DNA from: Ectothiorhodospiraceae bacterium 2226
GTDB lineage: Bacteria; Pseudomonadota; Gammaproteobacteria; GCA-013348725
Length of the DNA stretch: 64,000 bases
Assembly (NCBI GenBank): GCA_013348725.1
Contig: CP054689.1
Location: 1,848,501-1,912,500 of the forward strand
Direction: 5' to 3'
Below, piece by piece: positions 9,057 through 16,657 of this stretch. The notes under the pieces are model-generated. The model saw nothing but the letters and a program-made list of their open reading frames with translations. It was not told the DNA's origin and ran no database searches. Position numbers and translations under genes: made by a program. Positions within the stretch are counted from its first letter, which is position 1. The number at the start of each line of letters is the position of its first letter.

Positions 9057-9896
9057 ATGCAGAGAATCGAGACCATCAAGGAATTCGGCGGCTGGTTGTC
9101 GCGCTACCGCCACGCCTCCGAGGCTTGTGCCTGCGACATGACCTTCTCGGTGTACCTGCCGCCGCAGGCGAGCCACGGCGAAGTACCCGCGGTGTACTGG
9201 CTGTCGGGCCTGACCTGCACCGACGACAACTTCCGCGTGAAGGCCGGCGCGCAGCGCTATGCGGCCGAGCTGGGACTGGCCCTCATCATTCCCGACACCA
9301 GTCCGCGCGGGGCGGACGTGCCGGACGTGCCCGAGCGCTACGACCTGGGGCAGGGCGCGGGCTTTTACGTCAACGCGACCGAACCGCCTTGGTCGCAGCA
9401 TTACCACATGTACGACTACGTCATCCGTGAACTGCCGGCGCTGGTCGAGGAGCACCTGCCGCTGTTGCCCGAGGTGCGTTCGATCAGCGGACATTCGATG
9501 GGCGGGCACGGGGCGCTTGTCTGCGCGCTGAAGGCGCCGGGACGCTATCGCTCCGTTTCTGCCTTCGCGCCGATCTGCAACCCCAGCGTGAGTCCGTGGG
9601 GCGAAGCGTGCTTCGCCGCCTATCTTGGCGACGATCGCGCGCGTTGGGCCGCGTATGACGCGACGGAGCTGATTCGCGCCGGGGCGGAGCTGCCGCCGCA
9701 CCTGATCGATCAGGGCACCGCCGACGAGTTTCTGGCCGAGCAGCTCTATCCGCAGAACCTGGAAGCGGTCTGCGCGGCGCGCGGCATCGCCTTGAACCTG
9801 CGCATGCAGGAGGACTACGACCACAGCTACCACTTCATCGCGAGCTTCATCGGCGAACACCTCGCCTTGCACGCGCGCGCCCTGGCCGCGCGCTGA
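9057..9896 (+). CDS. fghA: S-formylglutathione hydrolase
   Basis: A 279-residue esterase-D-type alpha/beta hydrolase that splits S-formylglutathione to formate and glutathione, the step after frmA. The nucleophile motif GHSMGGHG is at about residues 143-150; the late Asp and His lie in the DQGTADEF and DHSYHF segments. A GTG at 9039 is also in frame, but I prefer ATG 9057 because GGAGAGG lies 6 bases before it and the length then matches the family. It is separated by 25 bases from frmA and is surely co-transcribed. Confidence 0.95.
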   Translation: MQRIETIKEFGGWLSRYRHASEACACDMTFSVYLPPQASHGEVPAVYWLSGLTCTDDNFRVKAGAQRYAAELGLALIIPDTSPRGADVPDVPERYDLGQGAGFYVNATEPPWSQHYHMYDYVIRELPALVEEHLPLLPEVRSISGHSMGGHGALVCALKAPGRYRSVSAFAPICNPSVSPWGEACFAAYLGDDRARWAAYDATELIRAGAELPPHLIDQGTADEFLAEQLYPQNLEAVCAARGIALNLRMQEDYDHSYHFIASFIGEHLALHARALAAR

Positions 9897-9918
9897 CCGC
9901 GGCCGCCGCTCAGCGCGC
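9888..9918. terminator. Bidirectional terminator-like hairpin between converging genes
   Basis: Nine-base arms GCGCGCTGA and TCAGCGCGC enclose a 13-base loop. The arms contain both stop codons, of fghA on the plus strand and of the hydrolase on the minus strand. There is no T tract, so rho-independent activity is uncertain. Confidence 0.5.
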
Positions 9919-10956
9919 CAAGCCCGGCCAGTCCGCCATGGCTACGCTGGCGCGCACCACGTGCATGCCGGCCTCGGCAAAGCGGCGAAACGCCCGGTCG
10001 GCGTCCTCGGTGTAGTCGACCACGCCGGGTATCACCACCGGCGTGGTGCAGTCCTCGAGCAGGTACACGCGACGGGCGAGCTCCCGGTCTTGTTCCTCGA
10101 TGCCGCTCAGCAGGTCGGCGATGGTCCAGGCGACGCAGTGGCTTTTGGCCTGCCCCGCGATCACCACCGCGTCGAAGCTCAGCAGCTCGTCCACCATGGC
10201 GTGATCCTTCTCGGCGATGGCGCGCCCGTCGGGACCGTCCAGCACCTCGGGCCCGAGCACCGAGTAGTGCTCGGTGAGCGGGTTGCTGCCTTTGACATGA
10301 AAATGCGGCTGGCTCATGCGCGCCATGCCGTGAAAAAACACCGCCTCCTCCACCAGCGACGCGAGCGCGTGGCCGATGCCGCCGAGCATGCCGTGGTAGG
10401 GCCACACGGTGAGCGCGTACTTGCCGCTGGCGGCCAGTTGCTCGGCGTAATGTTGCAAGTGACGCTGCGCGTAGCTCGGGGTCAGCCCGAGCGCCTCGGC
10501 GGCGTCGGGATTGATGCGCCAGCGCCCCTGTTGCACGTCGTCGACGGAGACGAGGGTGTAGGGCGGCGGCGGTTCGCCCGCCGCGTCGGTTAGAAACGCG
10601 GCGTGGAAGATCTGCACCGTCTGGTGGGTGTCCATGGTCGGCACGATGCGGGTGATGTGGGGCAGGTTGCGGTAGATGAACTCCGCCAGCCGGCGGGTGT
10701 CGTCCACCGCGCCGGTGCCCGAGCGCCCGCCGACGTACAACTCGAAGCCCGGCGCGCAAAAGGTGTTCTGCACGTCGACCAGCACCAGGGCGATGCGGGT
10801 GTGGTCCTCGGTGGCGCGCGCAACGGCGTGCTGCGCGGCCCAGGCGCGCGCCTCCCGCGCGCGCTCCTCGTAGGGCACACGCCACACCTCGCCGGCGCGC
10901 CGCGCATCGAAGTGCGCGGGCAGCGGTAGTTCTGCAAAGGGCGATCTCTGGGTCAC
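9910..10956 (-). CDS. Isochorismatase-fold cysteine hydrolase (nicotinamidase-related)
   Basis: A 348-residue hydrolase with a candidate Asp-Lys-Cys triad: Asp61 in LVLVDVQNTF, Lys179 in SGKYALTVWPYH and Cys274 in GQAKSHCVAW. The fold family includes nicotinamidases and isochorismatases. It is longer than typical members (about 200 aa), with insertions between the triad residues and an N-terminal extension. GTG 10956 is preferred because GGAGG lies 8 bases upstream; ATG codons 10962 and 10977 sit too close to it. A perfect 26-base palindrome lies 24 bases upstream. Substrate not determined. Confidence 0.8.
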   Translation of the reverse strand: MTQRSPFAELPLPAHFDARRAGEVWRVPYEERAREARAWAAQHAVARATEDHTRIALVLVDVQNTFCAPGFELYVGGRSGTGAVDDTRRLAEFIYRNLPHITRIVPTMDTHQTVQIFHAAFLTDAAGEPPPPYTLVSVDDVQQGRWRINPDAAEALGLTPSYAQRHLQHYAEQLAASGKYALTVWPYHGMLGGIGHALASLVEEAVFFHGMARMSQPHFHVKGSNPLTEHYSVLGPEVLDGPDGRAIAEKDHAMVDELLSFDAVVIAGQAKSHCVAWTIADLLSGIEEQDRELARRVYLLEDCTTPVVIPGVVDYTEDADRAFRRFAEAGMHVVRASVAMADWPGLAR

Positions 10957-10979
10957 GGGCATGCCCTCCGATGGCATGG

Positions 10980-11005
10980 CCGAGCGGGGCTGCAGCCCCG
11001 CTCGG
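10980..11005. promoter_or_regulatory. Perfect 26-base palindrome upstream of the cysteine hydrolase
   Basis: The two 13-base arms (CCGAGCGGGGCTG and its complement) meet with no spacer. It sits just upstream of the translation start of the minus-strand hydrolase, so it could be an operator or a 5' leader hairpin. Confidence 0.5.
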
Positions 11006-11016
11006 TCTCGGCCGTC

Positions 11017-11045
11017 ATGACGGCGGCACATCCCTGTGCCGCGGG
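11017..11045 (+). repeat. 29-nt repeat, copy 1 (inverted relative to copy at 12968)
   Basis: A 29-base sequence whose exact reverse complement is at 12968-12996. Internally it forms a hairpin GCGGCACA-TCCC-TGTGCCGC. The two copies bracket the topoisomerase IB and glycine-zipper genes. Confidence 0.8.
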
Positions 11046-11114
11046 AGGACCTGGATAACGCTTTGTCAGCGCTCTCAGGCCAGGCGCGCCGCGCACCGGA
11101 TCAGCGCGGCGCGT

Positions 11115-11145
11115 CGTGATCAAAGTCTGGCAGACCTCGATCACG
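11115..11145. other. Interrupted hairpin downstream of topoisomerase IB
   Basis: Outer arms CGTGATC/GATCACG and inner arms GTCTG/CAGAC are separated by 3-base internal loops, with a single-base tip. It lies about 80 bases beyond the topoisomerase stop on the minus strand, so it may act as a transcript end or processing site. There is no T tract. Confidence 0.4.
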
Positions 11146-11226
11146 CGGCATACCTGTCGCGCCTACTCATCGAAGCCTGCGGTAGCGCGGCTCGCACGCC
11201 GGCCGCCACGCTGTACGCGCTGCGCC

Positions 11227-12291
11227 TTACGCGCGTCGCTTGCGCAAAAAGATCAGCACGCAGTGCTCCTCGGCCGTGAGTCCCGAGGACGGGCGGCGCC
11301 GCGCGGGGTGGGGCAGGTGATGGAACAACACGCCCGCCTCGTAGGCCTCGAGCAGGTCGGGGTGTATGTAGTGGCGACGGCACACGGCGGGCGTGTTGGC
11401 GAGCTGTTCCGCCACCGCTTTCACCGCCTCGGCCAGGTTGCTCTTCACGCGCTTCGGGTTGTCCGCGTGCAGCCGGCGCAGCGCCTCGGCAGCGGCCACG
11501 GTGCCCGACCAGGTGCGAAAGTCCTTGGCCGAGAAATCGTCTCCCATGGTCGCGCGCAGATAGTCGTTGACGTCGGTCGAGCTCACCACGCACGGCTCGC
11601 CGGACGCGTCGAGGTACTGGAACAGCTCCTGACCGGGCAGCTCCTGGCAGCGGCGCACGATGCGGGCGAGGCGCCGGTCCTGCAGGCTGAGGTCGAACAC
11701 CTTGCCGCTTTTGCCGCGGAAGTGAAACGCGATGGTCGCGCCGCTGACGTCCACGTGCGGGTCACGCAGCGTGGTGAGCCCGAAGGAGGCGTTCTCCCGC
11801 GCGTACTCCGCATTGCCGACGCGGATGGCGGTCGCCTCCAACAGGCGCACCACCGCGGCGATGACCTTCTCGCGTGGCAGGCCGGGGCCGGCGAGGTCGG
11901 CCTCCATGCGTGCGCGCACCGCAGGCAACGCCTCCGCGAACGCCACCAGGCGCTCGAACTTGGTCGCGTTGCGCACCTCCGACCAGCGCGCGTGGTAGCG
12001 GTACTGCTTGCGACCCTTGGCATCGCGGCCGGTGGCCTGCAGGTGCCCGCAGGGATCGGCGCAAATCCAGACCTCGGTCCAGGCGGGCGGGATGGCCAAG
12101 GCGCGTATGCGTTCCAGGGTCTCGGTATCGGCCACCTTGTTGCCGCGCGCGTCGCGGTAGGTGTAGCCGCGCCCGCAGCGCACGCGCACGATGCCGGCCT
12201 CGCGGTCGCAGACGTAGCGCAATCCGGCCCCGCTCGGCAGCGGCGGGTTCAGGTCGGCGGAGGGTGTCGGCGGCGGAGTTCCGGAGGGCAC
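11227..12291 (-). CDS. DNA topoisomerase IB (eukaryote/poxvirus-like)
   Basis: A 354-residue type IB topoisomerase, which relaxes supercoils by a 3'-phosphotyrosyl intermediate. N-terminal strand-rich domain, then the catalytic domain with IRVGN (Arg157), FRGKSGK (Lys193 region), KDFRTW (Arg259) and the nucleophile Tyr308 in CRRHYIHPDLL. GTG 12291 is chosen because AAGGA lies 8 bases upstream; earlier in-frame codons lack a ribosome site. The gene lies between two inverted 29-nt repeats, and a decayed second copy of its C-terminal half lies at 13883-14290. Such genes are patchily distributed in bacteria and move laterally. Confidence 0.9.
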   Translation of the reverse strand: MPSGTPPPTPSADLNPPLPSGAGLRYVCDREAGIVRVRCGRGYTYRDARGNKVADTETLERIRALAIPPAWTEVWICADPCGHLQATGRDAKGRKQYRYHARWSEVRNATKFERLVAFAEALPAVRARMEADLAGPGLPREKVIAAVVRLLEATAIRVGNAEYARENASFGLTTLRDPHVDVSGATIAFHFRGKSGKVFDLSLQDRRLARIVRRCQELPGQELFQYLDASGEPCVVSSTDVNDYLRATMGDDFSAKDFRTWSGTVAAAEALRRLHADNPKRVKSNLAEAVKAVAEQLANTPAVCRRHYIHPDLLEAYEAGVLFHHLPHPARRRPSSGLTAEEHCVLIFLRKRRA

Positions 12292-12570
12292 GGGGGCGAT
12301 CCTTGGTCGATGCCTGGGTGCGCGGGCGCCGAAGGGGACCGCGCGATGCAAGCTGACGCGCGCGCTAATCCTTAGCGTAGTCCGCCCACCGTGCATAACC
12401 ATTGCGCCCCCGACGCCGCGGTTCTCGGCGCCACCTCGACCAGCCACGGCGCAAGCCCTCCTTCAGGAGCGGGTGCGTGATACCGGTCACGCTTCGCCCG
12501 CAGGGGCCTCACTTATGATGGGACGAGTGCACGCGCCGCTGGGTGACGCGTTGCCGACCAGGAGAAGAAC

Positions 12571-12942
12571 ATGATCAAAAAACAATTACTGCAGGCGGCG
12601 TTGCTGGCCGGACTGGTGGCCCCGGGTCTGGCCTTGGCGGGGAACACCACCGAGGCGGCGATCGGCGGTGCCATCGGCGGCGCGGCGGGTGCCGCCGTCG
12701 GTTACGAGATGGGCGGGCGTGACGGCGCCATCGTGGGTGGCGCGATCGGCGGTGCCGCCGGCGCGGCGATCGGCAGCAAGGCCGGGTCCTCGTCCTCGCC
12801 CGCGACGGTGGTCAAGCCCGACGGTGGGCACGGGCATGAGCACGGGCATGAGCACAAGCACAAGCATCATGGCCACGGCCACCCGCACGGGCACCCACCG
12901 GGGCTGGCCAAGCAGGGCAAGGTGCCGCCCGGCCACCGCTAG
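12571..12942 (+). CDS. Secreted glycine-zipper protein with His-rich tail
   Basis: A 123-residue protein. A signal peptide (residues 1-23, ending ALA) is followed by two glycine-zipper blocks of the AIGGAIGGAAGAA type (about residues 29-68), which in this class insert into or pack against a membrane. The last 40 residues are dominated by His, Gly and Pro with repeated HGHEH and HKHK units, a likely metal-binding tail. The ATG follows AGGAGAAGAAC. Glycine-zipper proteins are often outer-membrane or periplasmic stress proteins; the His-rich addition suggests nickel, zinc or copper binding (inference). Confidence 0.75.
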   Translation: MIKKQLLQAALLAGLVAPGLALAGNTTEAAIGGAIGGAAGAAVGYEMGGRDGAIVGGAIGGAAGAAIGSKAGSSSSPATVVKPDGGHGHEHGHEHKHKHHGHGHPHGHPPGLAKQGKVPPGHR

Positions 12943-12967
12943 GGAAGCTCTGATCAATTCAAGGCTT

Positions 12968-12996
12968 CCCGCGGCACAGGGATGTGCCGCCGTCAT
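12968..12996 (-). repeat. 29-nt repeat, copy 2 (inverted)
   Basis: The exact reverse complement of 11017-11045, with hairpin GCGGCACA-GGGA-TGTGCCGC. It lies just downstream of the glycine-zipper gene. The stretch 12943-13500 around it holds no intact gene: only this repeat, a TAGGGAAGCTCTGA motif at 12940-12953 and an SDR remnant. Confidence 0.8.
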
Positions 12997-13204
12997 CGAC
13001 GGCTGCAAGTCATTGATCACGGAGCTAAGTGGAAATCGAGGATGGATTTCTGGGTCCTTCCCTGTGGGAACGGTATTCAGAGGCTCCGTCCGACACGAGG
13101 ACGTGCCGCCCGTTTCAACCGCGTCGCGGTGGCTGAGATAAAAACGAGACTCGCTGCTTCGCGTTGTGTATTAGTCCCCTCCGCCATCGAATTCTCTCGC
13201 CACT

Positions 13205-13345
13205 GCTTCACGACCCAGCGCGGATCTCCTCGGCGACCGCCGCGCGGGCGGTCAGGGGCCGCGAGCGCGAGATGGGCACCGGCATGGGAGAAGGCGGTGG
13301 CGCGGCCGATGCCGGCTGCGGCGCCGGTCTTTCGGGCGATAAGCT
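13205..13345 (-). pseudogene. Remnant of a short-chain dehydrogenase N-terminus
   Basis: Read on the minus strand, this stretch encodes TGAAAGIGRATAF followed by AGAHLALAAP, which is the glycine-rich nucleotide-binding start of an SDR. A frame change then leads to VAEEIRAGS, which resembles the next SDR helix. No start codon, no catalytic Tyr-Lys and no further SDR sequence follow. It is therefore a short decayed fragment, not an expressed gene. A functional SDR with a closely similar N-terminus lies at 44687-45442, but no common origin can be claimed. Confidence 0.55.
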
Positions 13346-13500
13346 CGACTCTTTGCCCGGTGAACTGTCTGTTTCAGGCTCCGTTGATCTTGTTCTCGCC
13401 ATGACGGGCCGTAAACCGCGCGCCGGGGTCCTAGTGGTGACCGGTGTGCATCGGCTGGTTCTACTACTCTCAAGGGGAATCAACCCTTAGGAGAAGTGAC

Positions 13501-13857
13501 ATGAAGCGCATGGCAGCGGGACTGGCGTTGGCGTTGCTGATGGGGGGTTGTGCGGGCCCGGAGCCCGAGCCAACCGTGGCGGACGAGATGCGGGCACGGG
13601 CCGGCATTGCGAGCGATTTCGCCGAGCAGTGGGAAGCGGCCAGGGTGCTGGTCGGCGAAGGGGAAGCGCAGATGGCGCACGGCGAGCAGCAACTCAAAGA
13701 GGCACGCGAGGCGCGTGCCGCGGCGGAGCGGCTCGAACGGGAAGGCAACCAGAATGTCGCCGATGGCCGGAACAAGCTGGCCCACGGTCAGGCAGAGATG
13801 GAGCGCGTCGAGCGCGAATACAAGCAATCGCTGCCACAGTCGCTGACGGCCCCCTGA
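13501..13857 (+). CDS. Small coiled-coil lipoprotein
   Basis: A 118-residue lipoprotein with lipobox LMGGC at about residues 13-17. The mature part is almost all one charged helix with heptad spacing (EAQMAHGEQQLKEAREA and following), so a coiled coil or helical bundle is expected, resembling small periplasmic helical lipoproteins. The ATG follows TAGGAG at 8 bases. A strong GC palindrome follows the stop directly. It lies isolated between two gene remnants. Function unknown. Confidence 0.72.
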   Translation: MKRMAAGLALALLMGGCAGPEPEPTVADEMRARAGIASDFAEQWEAARVLVGEGEAQMAHGEQQLKEAREARAAAERLEREGNQNVADGRNKLAHGQAEMERVEREYKQSLPQSLTAP

Positions 13858-13879
13858 GGCCGGCCCGCGCGGGCCGGCC
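13858..13879. terminator. GC-rich palindrome after lipoprotein gene
   Basis: A perfect 22-base palindrome (arms GGCCGGCCCGC) starts directly after the TGA of the lipoprotein gene. It lacks a T tract but is a likely transcript end, and could serve both strands. Confidence 0.5.
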
Positions 13880-13882
13880 GCT

Positions 13883-14290
13883 TCAGGCTTGCCGCCGCTT
13901 GCGCAGGCGAGTACCGCGTGCTCCTCGGGTGCGCGTCCGGCCAGGTCCTCGCGCGGGCGTAGCGAAATCGGGCCGGTCCGTGAACGGTTCCTCGGCTTCG
14001 TACTGCCCGAGCCGTTCCGGGCGAATGTAGGGGCGGCGGCTAACGGTGGAGGTGTTGCTCAACCGGGCCGCAACCGCGTTCACCGCCTGAGCGATGTTCG
14101 CCTTGGTTCTGCGCCGGGTGCTCCGCATGCCGACGCCCTTGCGTAGAGGCCGGCGAGGGTGCCGGCCCAGCCGCGACAAAACTGGCCGAGAAGCCTCCGC
14201 GCATTCCGGCGTGCAGGTGCTGTCCCGGGAGGTTCTGGCAGCGGCGTACCGGGCGCCCAAGGTGCCGGCCCTGCGGATCCATCGCGGACC
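13883..14290 (-). pseudogene. Decayed second topoisomerase IB (C-terminal half)
   Basis: Three minus-strand frames together match the intact topoisomerase IB at 11227-12291. VRRCQNLPGQ corresponds to VRRCQELPGQ. GWAGTLAGLYARASA matches the RTWSGTVAAAEALRR region in another frame. TKANIAQAVNAVAARLSNT then PYIRPERL matches VKSNLAEAVKAVAEQLANT and YIHPDLL in a third. About 30 residues after the first block are missing and the 5' half is gone: the cytochrome gene stop (14297) lies directly at the break. The protein ends in RKRRQA, like RKRRA in the intact gene. This is a frameshifted, truncated paralogue. Confidence 0.8.
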
Positions 14291-14296
14291 ACCCCG

Positions 14297-14752
14297 TTAG
14301 TAAGGGACCGCCAAGCGGTCCAGTTCCTCTTTCGAAATGTCGCGCCAGCGCTTCAGCGTCCAGGCCTCGTCGCCGCCCACCCATGCCTTGAACGTGGCGA
14401 GATTCTGTTGCCGTTCCGCCTCGTCATCACCCAAGTGCTCGTACATGTTGCCCGGCTCGCCGTCGTCCCGGTTGCGGCCGTCGTCCAGCCGCCGCATCAA
14501 CGCGCCGGTGTCGGGCCAGCCGACGAACATGATGAGGTCGGCGTAGCTGTCCATGCGCGGGCCCTGCCCCAAGGCGACGAAGCGCTCCTCGTCTTGTTCG
14601 AACTCGCCGAGGTAAGGGCTCTTGGCGCCGTGGCAGGCGGCGCAGCGCGCTTCCCACAACGGCGCGACGTGCGTGCGGTAGGTGATTTCGTCCGCGGCGG
14701 CCGGCAGCGCCAGGGCGCCGACGGTGAGGATGATCCAGCGTGGCAGGGCCAT
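14297..14752 (-). CDS. Periplasmic monohaem c-type cytochrome
   Basis: A 151-residue protein with an N-terminal signal peptide (cut after about residue 20, ALPAAA) and one haem-binding motif CAACH at residues 37-41. The start HVAPLWEARCAACHG resembles cytochrome domains found in sulfur-oxidising and photosynthetic gammaproteobacteria. A C-terminal part rich in Asp, Glu and Trp follows (WTLKRWRDISKEE). It probably carries electrons in the periplasm; the partner is not identifiable from the neighbours. Confidence 0.85.
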   Translation of the reverse strand: MALPRWIILTVGALALPAAADEITYRTHVAPLWEARCAACHGAKSPYLGEFEQDEERFVALGQGPRMDSYADLIMFVGWPDTGALMRRLDDGRNRDDGEPGNMYEHLGDDEAERQQNLATFKAWVGGDEAWTLKRWRDISKEELDRLAVPY

Positions 14753-14852
14753 GGTGTTCCTCCGGATGGCGACCGTCTCTTCCAGCGACTAACTCTAGCC
14801 GGAGCAGGGGCAGGGCGCGCCGGCCATCGCCGGCGCCACTAACGAGGCGAGC

Positions 14853-15605
14853 TCAGGCGCTCGACTGCAATTCGTACGCGTCGGCCGGGTCGCTCTCGGG
14901 GCGCGGCTTACGTTGCAACATGAAAGGGCGCGTATGGCACGCCAAAATGCGGTGTTTGGCCGCCTCGTAATCCTCGCCGCTCAGGGCTTCGGCCTCTACC
15001 GCACGTCGGTGTTCGGCGAGTTCGGCGGCAAGAAACCGCTGCGGATCCGCGGGCAACCGGGCCAGGGCCTGCTCGATGCCATGGCCCAGCGCGGCGACAA
15101 ACGCCTGGTACTCGTTCTTGTCGGGATGGTTCTCCACCAGCGCCACCAGCGGCGCCCGGCCATGGCGCGTGCGGAACAGGGCCCGGCGCGCGTAGCGCCG
15201 CCACGCCATCCAGCCCGCGGCCAGCGCGCTCGCGGCGACCGTGGAGAGCAGGGCGGCCAGCTCCCAGATGGTCTGGGTCAGTCCGAATCCCTCGCGCCAG
15301 GCGAGCAACGCGAAGGCGCCGAGCGCCGCCAGGGTCACGAGCATGTAGTTGATCGGCACATGCAGCTGCCGGTCGGGTACCGGCTCGATGAAGCCGAGGT
15401 CCAGGTAGAAGGTCGTGCCGGAACGCCGCCCGCGCCGTTCCAGCTTGAGGACGTTGTTGTCGAAGAGGCTGAGGCGCTGGTAGCCGGGCACGTGGTGATG
15501 GGTCTGCTCCAGCGAGGCGATGATCCGGCGCCCCGCGCGCGCGCGCGCCTTCGGGGGGTCACTCTCGGTGCCGCTCAGGCTGATGGTCTCGATCTTGAAG
15601 TCCAT
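14853..15605 (-). CDS. Hypothetical inner-membrane protein with two transmembrane helices
   Basis: A 250-residue protein that I do not recognise. An N-terminal soluble part (about 1-85) is rich in beta-type segments and includes LERRGRRSGTTFYLDLGF. Two membrane helices follow at about 92-110 and 120-145. The C-terminal 100 residues are charged and helical (AELAEHRRAVEAEAL). The frame opens further upstream, but ATG 15605 (MDFKIETISLSG) gives a clean start. It is divergent from the gene at 15827, separated by a 220-base gap with no evident motif. Confidence 0.6.
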   Translation of the reverse strand: MDFKIETISLSGTESDPPKARARAGRRIIASLEQTHHHVPGYQRLSLFDNNVLKLERRGRRSGTTFYLDLGFIEPVPDRQLHVPINYMLVTLAALGAFALLAWREGFGLTQTIWELAALLSTVAASALAAGWMAWRRYARRALFRTRHGRAPLVALVENHPDKNEYQAFVAALGHGIEQALARLPADPQRFLAAELAEHRRAVEAEALSGEDYEAAKHRILACHTRPFMLQRKPRPESDPADAYELQSSA

Positions 15606-15826
15606 AGACGGTCTCTTTCCGCTTGCGACTTGCATCCCAATCCTTGCGGCGGTTCGCGTCAACCGTCGGCGAATCGATTTGTGCGACATAGCACAAATAT
15701 CGTGCGCCCGCGGGGGCTTACCCTGCCGGCGAGGGGCGCGTGCCGGGCGGCGCGCGCTAGCGCCGACATCCTGTAGGATCGTCCGGGGAGAGGGCGCGTT
15801 GGGGGGGCGCGTATGCCGATGAGGGG

Positions 15827-16657
15827 ATGGCGATGCAGCGGTGGGTGAAACCGCTCGAGTTGCAGCTCATGCTGGGGCTGCTCGGGCTGATCGTCGTGCT
15901 GCTGTGGGCGGCGCGGGCGCTGCCGGCGCTGGGTACCGGCTATGTGGTGGCGCTGTGGGTGCTGCTTGGAGTGCCGATGTTGGCGATCCTGTTTCGCCGG
16001 CGGCGGGCGGTGCGCCGCGCGTGGCTGGCGGTCTACTTGCGCGAGGACAGTCCCTGGCAGTGGCGCTTGCGCGGCGGCGGGCTGATGCTGCTCGGTCAGG
16101 TCTTCGTGGCCGCCGCCCTTTCCTTGGCCTTGCTCCTGTCCTTGGCGCGCGGCGTGCCGAGTGCGAGTTGGATCGTGCTGGTGCTGTTCGTGCCGGTATG
16201 GGTCCTGGGCTGGCGGGTGCTGCAGCGCTATCTCGCCGTTCACGCCGCGCCGCGCCTCCTGCCGATGGCGACCGGGGGCGCGCTGCGCCGCGTGGCGGGC
16301 GTCGCGCTATTGCTGGTGCTGGCGAGTTGGGCGCTGTGGCAGCCCTACGCCGACCTCGGCCGCGTCACGCTGTATGAGGCGGTGCAGTTTTACGCCGCCC
16401 GCCAGCAGGCGGAGAGCGGCCTGCTGCAGCACGCCCTGGAAGTGACGGCCGCGTTGGACGGCGCGCGCCATTGGCTCGCGCAGCACTGGCTGGAGGGCCT
16501 GCCGGGAACCGCCCTGCAGGTCGTCGCTTGGCTACTGGTACTGGTGCAGGAGTGGCTGTTCGTATGGCCCTACCTGCTGCTCAGTCAGGCCCTGACTCAT
16601 GTAGTCTATCGACATGGCTATCGCGAGTTCGACACAACCGCCCCCGCCGGCCCCTGA
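15827..16657 (+). CDS. Hypothetical multi-pass membrane protein
   Basis: A 276-residue protein with about six hydrophobic segments (near residues 13-30, 38-55, 82-105, 112-130, 150-168 and 222-245) separated by Arg-rich loops. No family motif is visible. The stop lies 44 bases inside the next gene, so the two are translationally linked and probably function together. No membrane-transport or enzymatic signature is evident. Confidence 0.65.
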   Translation: MAMQRWVKPLELQLMLGLLGLIVVLLWAARALPALGTGYVVALWVLLGVPMLAILFRRRRAVRRAWLAVYLREDSPWQWRLRGGGLMLLGQVFVAAALSLALLLSLARGVPSASWIVLVLFVPVWVLGWRVLQRYLAVHAAPRLLPMATGGALRRVAGVALLLVLASWALWQPYADLGRVTLYEAVQFYAARQQAESGLLQHALEVTAALDGARHWLAQHWLEGLPGTALQVVAWLLVLVQEWLFVWPYLLLSQALTHVVYRHGYREFDTTAPAGP

